64,000 nucleotides of DNA from Neobacillus endophyticus (lineage in GTDB: Bacteria; Bacillota; Bacilli; Bacillales; Cytobacillaceae). The notes under the pieces were generated by a model that had not been told where the DNA came from, did no database searches, and was given only the letters and a program-made list of their open reading frames with translations. Positions 49,018-57,467 of this stretch are shown here, in pieces; within the stretch, counting starts at the first letter, position 1, and the number at the start of each line of letters is the position of its first letter. The stretch lies in contig NZ_JABRWH010000001.1 of NCBI RefSeq assembly GCF_013248975.1, positions 62,001-126,000 of the forward strand, given 5' to 3'. Both the position numbers and the translations under genes were made by a program.

Positions 49018-50679
49018 CTACTCCAGCATGGCTACACGTAAAACTTCTTCAGTTGTTGTTAAGCCTTGTTTAACCTTTAATAGTCCATCATCAAGCAAAA
49101 AGATGGTTTTATTCTTTATCGCAATTTCTTTTATTCTTTGAAATGATTCCCCATTCATAATAGAACGACGAATCTCTTCATTAATAACCAGAACTTCATG
49201 CAAGGCAATCCTGCCTTTATAGCCGGTCATATTACAAGAGGAACAACCTTTCCCCCGATGTATTTTTTCAATTTTCAAACCTCTCTTGGCGAAAATTTCA
49301 ATCTCGCGTTTCGATGGTTCTTGTGCTTCCATACAGTCGCGGCATACTCTTCGAACGAGACGCTGAGCTACGATACCAGCCAGTGAAGATGCCAGCATGA
49401 ACGGTTCTACCCCCATATCAAGGAGCCGTGTAACCGTACCAATCGAATCATTTGTATGCAAGGTACTTAATACTAAATGTCCAGTCAGCGAAGCACGAAT
49501 GGCGACTTCAGCTGTTTCAGTATCCCGAATTTCTCCCACCATAATAATATTAGGATCTTGACGAAGAATAGAACGCAGACCGGCTGCAAAGGTCATACCG
49601 ACATTTTGATTCACTTGTACTTGGCTGATTCCTTCCAGCTGGTATTCTACTGGATCCTCGATCGTAATAATATTGACCTCATCATTATTTATTTTGTTAA
49701 GTGCTGCATAAAGGGTCGAAGATTTACCTGAGCCCGTTGGCCCGGTGATAAGAACGATCCCTGTTGGTTTCTCAATTAGTTCGGTAAACCGCTTTAAATT
49801 AAGCGCATTAAAACCGATCTTATTAATATCACTTAAAGTTGAGCTCATATCAAGAAGCCGCATAACAATTTTTTCGCCATAAACTGTGGGAAGTGTGGAA
49901 ACCCGCAAATCGATCGGATGAAACTCAAGATTCAAATTAATTCGTCCATCTTGAGGAATACGGTGTTCGGTTATATCAAGATTAGCCATAATTTTAATTC
50001 TGGCGGTTAAAACACTTAACATGGATTGCGGTAGAATGCGATCGATCCTTAAGACCCCGTCAATTCGATAACGAACAAGAATTTTAGTTTCCTGCGGATC
50101 AATATGGATGTCACTTGCACGTTGGATCACAGCGTTTGTTAAAATCTGATTGACTAGTTTAACGATCGGCGAATCCTGATCATTAGTATCATCCGTTCTG
50201 CCTCTTTCATTTTGCGGCAATTCAACCAATAATTCGTCCAAACCATCGTCAGCATTATAGTATTTATTAATCGTTCGTAAGATATCACCTTTTGTGGAAA
50301 TAGCAGGCTCAATATGAAATCCAGTCGACAGACGCAAGTCATCAATCAGAATAAAATCCATTGGATCCCACATGGCTACATAAAGTTTATTTGCTTCCCG
50401 TTTAAGCGGAACGATTAATTTTCTTCTCGCTGTTTCTTTTGGAATAAGAGTAAATAGTTTCGTATCAAACGGATAATGGAATAAACTAATATGTGGTATT
50501 CCAAGCTGAAACTCTAGTACTTCTATTAATTGTTGCTCCGTTATATAACCTCTTTGTAATAATGCCTCCCCCAGCTTTTGATTTGGGGTTTTCTCTTTTA
50601 ATGTAGTTTGAAGCTGATCTTCTGTTAAAAGACCAGCTTCCACCAATAAATCTCCAAGGCGTTTTCTAGGCTGAATCAT
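49018..50679 (-). CDS. pilB: Pilus extension ATPase PilB with two MshEN motifs
   Basis: Drives pilus assembly. From ATG 50679 it has 553 residues (AAGGTG eight bases upstream). Two tandem MshEN-type motifs open the protein: RLGDLLVEAGLLTEDQL and KLGEALLQRGYITEQQL, of the kind that binds cyclic di-GMP. The ATPase domain has Walker A GPTGSGKSSTL and Walker B DPNIIMVGEIRD. The zinc tetracysteine is CRDC plus CSSC. It lies 9 nt before pilT. Confidence 0.96.
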   Translation of the reverse strand: MIQPRKRLGDLLVEAGLLTEDQLQTTLKEKTPNQKLGEALLQRGYITEQQLIEVLEFQLGIPHISLFHYPFDTKLFTLIPKETARRKLIVPLKREANKLYVAMWDPMDFILIDDLRLSTGFHIEPAISTKGDILRTINKYYNADDGLDELLVELPQNERGRTDDTNDQDSPIVKLVNQILTNAVIQRASDIHIDPQETKILVRYRIDGVLRIDRILPQSMLSVLTARIKIMANLDITEHRIPQDGRINLNLEFHPIDLRVSTLPTVYGEKIVMRLLDMSSTLSDINKIGFNALNLKRFTELIEKPTGIVLITGPTGSGKSSTLYAALNKINNDEVNIITIEDPVEYQLEGISQVQVNQNVGMTFAAGLRSILRQDPNIIMVGEIRDTETAEVAIRASLTGHLVLSTLHTNDSIGTVTRLLDMGVEPFMLASSLAGIVAQRLVRRVCRDCMEAQEPSKREIEIFAKRGLKIEKIHRGKGCSSCNMTGYKGRIALHEVLVINEEIRRSIMNGESFQRIKEIAIKNKTIFLLDDGLLKVKQGLTTTEEVLRVAMLE

Positions 50680-50705
50680 TGACATCACACCTTTTTATGC
50701 AAATA

Positions 50706-52046
50706 TCACTTAGTGCTTGTAACTGGTGGTTGTTTAGTACCCGATTTATTAGACGGCTCTTGTGTACTGCTTTCTCCAGAGTTTGCTTGATTCGTAGATT
50801 GTTCATTACTAGACTCGGTCACAGAATTAGAAGTATTGGCACCAGATTCCCCATTACTAACTTGATCAGGCGAACTCAAGTTGGAAGAAGTGCCAGTTTC
50901 CACAAGTGGATGGATTTCTACTCTAGGAACAGGAGGGTAGAAATCTTCTGAAATCAGTTCATTATGCACTAACAGTCCATTTTGATACTCTTTCCGGTAA
51001 ACCTTGACTAACAACCCTTTTTTTCCGGCAACCTGCACATTTATCTGTCCCTGATTTAGGATTGGACTATATTGAACAATGGTTTTTGGAGAAAAATATT
51101 GAATATTTCTAGCATCAATTTTATAAGTGTTTGCAAACTTCTGCCCAAATAATGTGATATGCATTCCATCTGAAAGCCATTCTAATTCAATTTGATACGA
51201 ATTATGATTAGGATTGGCAAACACAAAATCGTCATTTTTCTGGAGATCTACTTTCGCTTCAAATCCCGGTGAGGTATATTCTGGAACTGCCTGACTTGTA
51301 TTTCTCTCTAAAATAGTGAAGTTTGTTTGTAAGATCGCCTGATAAATACCTGATGCGATGATACTCAAGGAATCGGATGAGAAGTCTTGCATTTTTTTCT
51401 GCTCTGCAAAGCTCAATAGTGAGAAGGTAGATTGTCCTTTCACATCAATGGACTTAAGAATACCAACCGCAGTTGGCAAATCCTCTGGAGCATTTGCTGG
51501 ATTGATTTTGACATCGACGAGAGCAGCGGACTTTGCACTGTTTGAGAAATATTCTTCCAGTCTTAATTCATAAACACCAGGATGTAAATCTGCCGCAAGG
51601 CTCACAAGCTGGTTCATAAGTTTTTGCTTATTAATTTGACTGAATGTAACATTCGACTGAAAAGAATTTAGCGTTTTAGTAAATGATGACTCATTAATGG
51701 ATGTGCTTACTGGATTATTTTGTCCGTTATTTACATGATCTAAAGTTGCTTTTGCATTAAATACAAATGATTCTGTATCTACCGGGATGGATTTATTATT
51801 ATATCGAAGAACAATTTTCGAATTTTTGATCCAATCAGAAATTTTCGCATTTATTTGTTTTACTGCCTCATCTTTTGTTTCTCCAGCAATACTGATCGTT
51901 GCAACTGAAGTACCTGCCGGAAAAACAGTAGCATTGGAATGGAATAAGCTATATGCCTTTACCCCTAAGTGGGAGAAACTATAGACATAGGCAGTACAAA
52001 GAATAAGAACAATAAAAAGCTTTAAGCTTTGTGGGATCTTTCTCAC
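50706..52046 (-). CDS. Divergent VanW-like protein with G5-like domain, pilus operon
   Basis: About 446 residues from GTG 52046, where AAGGAG is nine bases upstream (an ATG at 52079 inside the previous gene is an alternative). One N-terminal helix (LKLFIVLILCTAYVYSFSHL) anchors it. The centre has a VanW-like pattern: SIIASGIYQAILQTNFTILE, then ERNTSQAVPEYTSPG. A G5-like beta region (about 340-400) follows, and the tail is a Ser/Asn/Thr-rich stretch. It probably works on the cell-wall side, perhaps helping the pilus cross the peptidoglycan; this is inference. Confidence 0.65.
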   Translation of the reverse strand: MRKIPQSLKLFIVLILCTAYVYSFSHLGVKAYSLFHSNATVFPAGTSVATISIAGETKDEAVKQINAKISDWIKNSKIVLRYNNKSIPVDTESFVFNAKATLDHVNNGQNNPVSTSINESSFTKTLNSFQSNVTFSQINKQKLMNQLVSLAADLHPGVYELRLEEYFSNSAKSAALVDVKINPANAPEDLPTAVGILKSIDVKGQSTFSLLSFAEQKKMQDFSSDSLSIIASGIYQAILQTNFTILERNTSQAVPEYTSPGFEAKVDLQKNDDFVFANPNHNSYQIELEWLSDGMHITLFGQKFANTYKIDARNIQYFSPKTIVQYSPILNQGQINVQVAGKKGLLVKVYRKEYQNGLLVHNELISEDFYPPVPRVEIHPLVETGTSSNLSSPDQVSNGESGANTSNSVTESSNEQSTNQANSGESSTQEPSNKSGTKQPPVTSTK

Positions 52047-52065
52047 ACCAATCGGCTCCTTGAAC

Positions 52066-52803
52066 TTATTCTTCCACATTCATTGACAATTCCACTAGCA
52101 CTTCAGGACCTTCTTGCTGAGCTTTGATAATATCTGGTGCTGTAAGAATCATTCCTTTAGGGAATAGAATATGACCATTTTGGTCTAATACATCACGAAC
52201 TAAGGTTTTCCCCTTCAGCAGCTCAATTTGTTTAGATTTTAATTCCTGTAGATCCTGGTTTGCTACATCTATTTCTTCAACTGTTGAATCACTTGCTGTA
52301 TTATTCTCCAACATTTCCACAGAGTCTAGGTAATATGAGGAAGCATCTTCCTTCACGATGATAATGTCTTTTCCAAAGGTAACCACCATATCTGCTGATA
52401 AAACAACTTGGTGGTTTGCCACTTTTAACAGCATGCCAAGAATGTGACCTGTTTCTTGATCAATAAAATATTCTTGGACTTCTCCTAAAAGCTCTCCTTT
52501 TCGGGTCATCACTTTTGTGTTGGTAATTTTTATTTTTTTGTTCACCAGTTGATTAGCGACAGGGATTTCATTTAAATCAATGACAGCACTTTCCGCTTCA
52601 ATGGTAACAGCATATTCTCCAATACCGACTACTTTTTTAAACGGAATTGCTTTCACGCTTACTTGCCAATCATCATGTTCAATAGTTAAAAAATCAACGG
52701 AGCCTTTATCAGGATTAATCACCAATGATTTAACTTTCCCCAACTGGCTGCCATCAGAAATATTTATAATCGGCAATTCTGTAATTTGCGTACTTTTCTT
52801 CAT
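52066..52803 (-). CDS. PRC-barrel domain protein, pilus operon
   Basis: A 245-residue cytoplasmic protein. Two PRC-barrel halves: ISDGSQLGKVKSLVINPDKG near residue 15, and RKGELLGEVQEYFIDQETGH near residue 100. The C-terminal segment (GKTLVRDVLDQNGHILFPKG) resembles a small beta unit seen next to signalling domains. PRC barrels often serve as protein- or RNA-binding adaptors. The role in pilus biogenesis is unknown. ATG 52803 follows AGGTGTGGTG. Confidence 0.7.
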   Translation of the reverse strand: MKKSTQITELPIINISDGSQLGKVKSLVINPDKGSVDFLTIEHDDWQVSVKAIPFKKVVGIGEYAVTIEAESAVIDLNEIPVANQLVNKKIKITNTKVMTRKGELLGEVQEYFIDQETGHILGMLLKVANHQVVLSADMVVTFGKDIIIVKEDASSYYLDSVEMLENNTASDSTVEEIDVANQDLQELKSKQIELLKGKTLVRDVLDQNGHILFPKGMILTAPDIIKAQQEGPEVLVELSMNVEE

Positions 52804-52878
52804 TCTGTTCACCACACCTAATTCTATTAGTAACGAATCTTATTATATATGAAATATATTTAATTGCTTACTGACAAT

Positions 52879-54513
52879 TTACTGGTTATTTTGGCAATAA
52901 TGCCTATAGATAAATTCTACTTGTTTTTCAAGGATCGGATATCCAGCTATTTTTACCATCATATTATTTATTAATGCTTCAAGCTTCATGTAATCTTTCG
53001 TATGAATATAATGCTCAATTAACATGCTGGCAAACGTAAAGTAATCATGGGCAGATAATTTGGCATTCATATGGTTTTGAACTAGTGCTTCATACTCCAA
53101 TGGATCCATTGTCTTTTTGACAATTTTCAATTGCGAAACCATAGTATGCAATAATTGTCTTTGCAAAATGATGGCACCTGAATGTGATATTGACATCATT
53201 TGCTCTTTTGTTTCAGTATTCTCCAATTCATCTGGAAGATTACTTTCTATCTTCCTCTCGCTGGTTTGATTGGATGCTTCATTTGTGAAGTCGAAGGATT
53301 GAACTGAAACATTATTTTCATTTGCAAGTACTGGTTCTTGTTTAAGTTGTTCATATTCAATTTCACTAATATCATGTTGATTGAATAATTCATTTTCTAC
53401 ACTCGTAACATGATCGTGCGCGAATCCTTCATTTTCTGCTCCGATCACATCCTCAAGGACAGGAAGCACCTGCTCAAGCTCTATTTCATGTTCTTGTTCT
53501 GCCGGAATATTTTTATTACTATTTGAATCCTCTTCCAGTTCTTCCACCTTGACGATTTCGGTTGCTGCAGCAGTTTCGATATAAGATGGCATTAGGTCAG
53601 AATATAAATGATTAAGCTCATCTTCCAGCAGCCCCAAATCATGCAAACGTAATTCATCAGTTTCAACCGTTTCAACAGAAACTTCAGAAACCTTGTCAAT
53701 ATCCTCCTGTTCGCCAACAGGTTCTAACGGATCCGTAACCAACAATTCTTCAAGAATGGACCCCAGATCATTTTCAATTAAAGTATGTTCTAATGCCCCT
53801 TCTGTATCAACTAAAGATAAAGTATCAGTTTCTTCTATATCAGCATGCAACAGGGCCGCCGATTCGTTCTCATCCGTATTAGGATCAGTATTGCTCAACA
53901 TCTCTTCTAATTCCGCCAAATAATTTCCATTTGATTCAACCATCTCAAAATCATCTGTTATTGGTAAATCAGCTAACGGCTCTATATCCACTTCAGACTT
54001 AAGAGAATGTTGTTCTCCCCAATCTTCCAGTATTTCCATTTCAGTTGGTTCATCTACCGCATTACTTTCATCTGAACTAGTTCCTAAAGCGTTAAATACA
54101 GCATCTGTAGATATCAAAATCTCTTCTGGAGCTGCATCTGTGCGATCTTCTTCATTCTTAAGGGGCATTAGCTCTTCCATAAAGATCGGTACAGTGGATT
54201 CCATTTCATCTGCAACGATCGGATCCTCTTGCACAATTGGAAGCTCTTCTTCCTCTTCAGTTGCAAACGAAGAGGATAGAATACCGCCCATTCTTCGATC
54301 AAGAATAAACGAAACGAGTCCAACAAGTATCAAAATCAAAATGGCGAGTTCCCATAATGGAAGGAAGGATTGGGCAGAAAGTCCTAAAATACCGAGTAAA
54401 AAAGAAAGGAACATGATCAACCATTTTCCTCGCGTGGATATGCCAAGAGGCAAAAAATATACAATTGGGATTAAGATCACAAGTGACCCGAATGCCCAAA
54501 GAAAGTTCTCCAT
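52879..54513 (-). CDS. Membrane protein with long acidic region, head of pilus operon
   Basis: Not recognised. From ATG 54513 (AAAGGGGTG upstream) it has 544 residues. Three N-terminal helices (FLWAFGSLVILIPIVYFLPL, WLIMFLSFLLGILGLSA, WELAILILILVGLVSFIL) are followed by about 340 strongly acidic, low-complexity residues rich in Glu, Asp, Leu and Val. A compact helical C-terminal domain (about 440-544) ends the protein (DYFTFASMLIEHYIHTKDYM). The layout recalls FimV of Gram-negative pilus systems in general shape only. It is the first gene of the twelve-gene run. Confidence 0.6.
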   Translation of the reverse strand: MENFLWAFGSLVILIPIVYFLPLGISTRGKWLIMFLSFLLGILGLSAQSFLPLWELAILILILVGLVSFILDRRMGGILSSSFATEEEEELPIVQEDPIVADEMESTVPIFMEELMPLKNEEDRTDAAPEEILISTDAVFNALGTSSDESNAVDEPTEMEILEDWGEQHSLKSEVDIEPLADLPITDDFEMVESNGNYLAELEEMLSNTDPNTDENESAALLHADIEETDTLSLVDTEGALEHTLIENDLGSILEELLVTDPLEPVGEQEDIDKVSEVSVETVETDELRLHDLGLLEDELNHLYSDLMPSYIETAAATEIVKVEELEEDSNSNKNIPAEQEHEIELEQVLPVLEDVIGAENEGFAHDHVTSVENELFNQHDISEIEYEQLKQEPVLANENNVSVQSFDFTNEASNQTSERKIESNLPDELENTETKEQMMSISHSGAIILQRQLLHTMVSQLKIVKKTMDPLEYEALVQNHMNAKLSAHDYFTFASMLIEHYIHTKDYMKLEALINNMMVKIAGYPILEKQVEFIYRHYCQNNQ

Positions 54514-54624
54514 TTCTACACCCCTTTCCAATTGAATTTATTTTTTAAATGAGATTATTTGACAAAAAGAAACAATTAACTATGTTTCTCTATTTAAAAT
54601 AACATTTTTCGACTAAAATTATTG

Positions 54625-54630
54625 TATAAT
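54625..54630 (+). promoter_or_regulatory. -10 element upstream of minor pilin cassette 1
   Basis: Plus strand TATAAT in the context ATTGTATAATAAAC, about 127 bases before the first gene. No good -35 is seen at 16-18 bp. The same ATTGTATAATA occurs before cassette 2. Confidence 0.45.
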
Positions 54631-54756
54631 AAACTTAGGTATTTTGAAAGATAACAATGGGAATATTACAATATTTTCTTTTGATTAACATCAAAATTTA
54701 ATCGTTTTGACTATAAAAATTTGATTTGCTCTATTACTGGAGGTGCGGCCACCCAA

Positions 54757-55239
54757 ATGTCACTGTTATTCAAAAATAACAAAGGTTTATCCCTCATTGA
54801 GGTATTAATTTCCATAACCATCCTAGGAATTATTTCAACTACTTTTCTTTCCTACTTTACACAAGCGTATTCCTACACAAATAGAAACCAAGATCAGACT
54901 GTTGGAATCAACGTGGCACGGAATGTTTTATATTATATGGAACAGCAGGACTATCAGACTATTAAAGATCAATACTTCCCTGCAAACTCCAATTCAAATG
55001 AAATCCAATTAACCGTAGATAACTGTAATGATTCTGTTTTTGATTCACCAGTATGTAAAGGATTCTTTTCAACCAAGATAAATAATGTTGATTATTCTAC
55101 GAATGTTACTTTGTCCAGAAACGTAGAAAATTATAGCAATGGAACAAATCCGGATTTAAGCAACTACTTAATCGGTGTAGAAGTGCAAGTCAATTGGAAG
55201 GATCAAACAAGAACAGTAAGGGGTTTAATAAAAAAATGA
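54757..55239 (+). CDS. PilV-like minor prepilin, cassette 1
   Basis: A 160-residue prepilin. Signal MSLLFKNNKG is cut before LSLIEVLISITILGII, with Glu5 present. Only the N-terminal helix is recognisable; the head has one CNDS...CKG cysteine pair that may form a disulfide. ATG 54757 follows GGAGGTG. Its stop overlaps the next start (ATGA), so the two are coupled. Confidence 0.85.
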   Translation: MSLLFKNNKGLSLIEVLISITILGIISTTFLSYFTQAYSYTNRNQDQTVGINVARNVLYYMEQQDYQTIKDQYFPANSNSNEIQLTVDNCNDSVFDSPVCKGFFSTKINNVDYSTNVTLSRNVENYSNGTNPDLSNYLIGVEVQVNWKDQTRTVRGLIKK

Positions 55240-55859
55240 GAAAACTTCTTACAAATGAAGGCGGCCTTACTTTGATTGAGGTCGTTGCTACAGTAGTGAT
55301 TACGGCTATCCTATCTGGTGTCATTTATAGCGTCTTTACAACTGGTATCAAACTCTATCAAAAAATTGGTATTGAAGGGCAGCTTAGAGATGATGCAGAT
55401 TACGTCGCCACCATCATCCTTAATGAAATGTATAACAGTCCGCCAAATGTGGTTTCGGAATATGAAAATCCGGAAACAGGAGCGCAAGGAATTGAAATGA
55501 TCCGGTATAAACCCAAAAATGTAGATGGATTTTTAGTAGAGGATTCCACAGAAATTGAAGATCACACACTTATTTATAAGGAAGATCAAACATTTTATAT
55601 CGAAAAATTGAATGCTCAAAATACTTCCATCTCAAAGAAAAAAATAGACACAGCCAACGCCATTAATACGGAAACTCAAGATGGCACAAATAGTGAAACT
55701 TCCTTTATCTCTCTTGGTTCTTGTACAATGGAGGATTCCACTCATAAATGCGAGCATGGACGGATATCATTAAATCTCGTTCTTCAAGATCGTAATTCAG
55801 AGAATAACAGTTTCATAAATACGAAACCATTAATTTTAAAAAGTTCATTCGGCTTCTAA
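55236..55859 (+). CDS. PilW-like minor prepilin, cassette 1
   Basis: A 207-residue prepilin. Signal MRKLLTNEGG is cut before LTLIEVVATVVITAIL (Glu5 present). The N-terminus and the larger head, with GIKLYQKIGIEGQLRDDADY after the helix, are like PilW/ComGF-type minor pilins. ATG 55236 overlaps the previous stop. Two cysteines (SLGSCTMEDS and HKCEHG) lie near the C-terminus. Confidence 0.83.
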   Translation: MRKLLTNEGGLTLIEVVATVVITAILSGVIYSVFTTGIKLYQKIGIEGQLRDDADYVATIILNEMYNSPPNVVSEYENPETGAQGIEMIRYKPKNVDGFLVEDSTEIEDHTLIYKEDQTFYIEKLNAQNTSISKKKIDTANAINTETQDGTNSETSFISLGSCTMEDSTHKCEHGRISLNLVLQDRNSENNSFINTKPLILKSSFGF

Positions 55860-55871
55860 AGGGGAATTTTC

Positions 55872-57440
55872 ATGCTAAAAGAGGAAAAAGGTTATACACT
55901 CCTAACAGTTATGCTCATACTTCTCGTTTTCACGGTTCTTGGACTTTCCATCTTAACAGTCAGTATTAATGGTGCCAGTCGGACGGAGATCAGAAAAGAA
56001 AGCATTGAGGATAATCTTGATGCTATTCGGAATCTAAATGAAGCAGTGGCATATATTAAAGCAACAGTGAATAATAACTATAATCCTGGTATGAGCATTG
56101 ATGATTTTAGTCAATTCGTTACAAACAATCTTTTAAATAACCCATATGGATATCAAATAACAGATGTCCGGCCTGATTTAAAACAATTTACCAGGGTTCT
56201 AAATGTTACAAGCCAAACAAAAAAAAGCGCAGCTTTTCAACAAACGGTTTACATAACACCGATGCCAAGCTTTCTTAAATATGCGATCGGTTCACGAGAT
56301 ATTTTAACCATTAATGGTTCGCTTTATTTAAAAGAAGGAAATATCTATGCGAAAAACGGTTTGGAAATCAGCAATCAAGCAAAATATATTTATGGAGATT
56401 CACAAAAAGAAGTTGCTACTACTTTTCCTTCCGTTCTCAGCAATTCGCAAAATTACCTTTTTCTTGATGACAATAATGTTTCATATTGTAATTACGTAAA
56501 TGGTAATTGTTATAACGGTGGAATAAAACAGGCTTTCCTGCCGCTGGATACCTCAAAAATAAATAGTGTGTTCGACCCCATTGCACCGACAGTTGCAAAA
56601 GATGATACTGACTTTGTTGAAGTGGACATTGTAAAGACATTCATTGATAAATTAAAAAACTGCGGCATAATCGATCCCGGATTTAATGTCTCCAATTTGT
56701 CTAGCGAAGCATTAGTAAATCAGGCAATCGACTCCATAAACGAGACGGCAAAAAGCGGAACTCCAGATGTCCAAGTTATTACTGATTTTAATAACTTAAA
56801 AAACACTGATTCACTAAAGAGTTACATTTATAATGGGGATGCTTATATCGATACAAATAATCTATCGATCGATAACTCAAAGTGGCTTGTCATTAATGGG
56901 AACGCCAATTTCGAGAACAGTGGGACTGACACCATGAATGTATCAGGAAATATTCTTGTGACAGGAAATGTTTCCATAAAGGGCAAAGTGGCATTTAATT
57001 CTACGATGTATGTATTAGGAAAGACAACTATTGATAATGTTGACATTTCCGGTTTAGACAATGGTGAATTAATTCTAATGTCACAAGGAACCCTGGAAAT
57101 CGCAAAATTAAATAAATTTGTTAATCCTGACAGTTCCAACTTGGATCAGGTTAACTCCATCAAAGCTTTTTTATATACAAATTCAGATGCAGTGGTGTAT
57201 GCGATTGGATCTTACATCAATATTGACGGCGGGCTTTTTGCTCATGGAAATTTAGAAGTCAATGCATTCAGAGGAAAGACCTACGATAATAATACGGATT
57301 TACATTTCGAGCCAGAAACAGATGAAAAAGCTTCTCGACTTATCATCCAAAATAACAAAAAACTATTTTTAAATCATGCAGAAGGTTTGCCAAAAGTGGA
57401 TCAACTTGAGGTGTTGACTGATTTGATGAAACAAAATTAG
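55872..57440 (+). CDS. PilX-like large minor pilin, cassette 1
   Basis: A 522-residue protein. A prepilin-type N-terminus (MLKEEKG then YTLLTVMLILLVFTVLGLSI) has Thr rather than Glu at mature position 5, as in PilX/GspK-type tip subunits. The body is large and rich in Asn and beta-strand patterns (e.g. DILTINGSLYLKEGNIYAKN, NISGLDN-like repeats, GGLFAHGNLEVNAF), suggesting a beta-helix. It is the last gene of the cassette and ends at a terminator. Confidence 0.8.
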   Translation: MLKEEKGYTLLTVMLILLVFTVLGLSILTVSINGASRTEIRKESIEDNLDAIRNLNEAVAYIKATVNNNYNPGMSIDDFSQFVTNNLLNNPYGYQITDVRPDLKQFTRVLNVTSQTKKSAAFQQTVYITPMPSFLKYAIGSRDILTINGSLYLKEGNIYAKNGLEISNQAKYIYGDSQKEVATTFPSVLSNSQNYLFLDDNNVSYCNYVNGNCYNGGIKQAFLPLDTSKINSVFDPIAPTVAKDDTDFVEVDIVKTFIDKLKNCGIIDPGFNVSNLSSEALVNQAIDSINETAKSGTPDVQVITDFNNLKNTDSLKSYIYNGDAYIDTNNLSIDNSKWLVINGNANFENSGTDTMNVSGNILVTGNVSIKGKVAFNSTMYVLGKTTIDNVDISGLDNGELILMSQGTLEIAKLNKFVNPDSSNLDQVNSIKAFLYTNSDAVVYAIGSYINIDGGLFAHGNLEVNAFRGKTYDNNTDLHFEPETDEKASRLIIQNNKKLFLNHAEGLPKVDQLEVLTDLMKQN

Positions 57441-57467
57441 AGGCTGACAAAATGTCAGCCTCTTTTT
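57439..57467. terminator. Bidirectional terminator after cassette 1
   Basis: A perfect 11-bp stem AGAGGCTGACA (57439-57449) with TGTCAGCCTCT (57453-57463) and a 3-base loop, followed by TTTTT on the plus strand. It overlaps both stop regions of the convergent genes. Confidence 0.9.
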
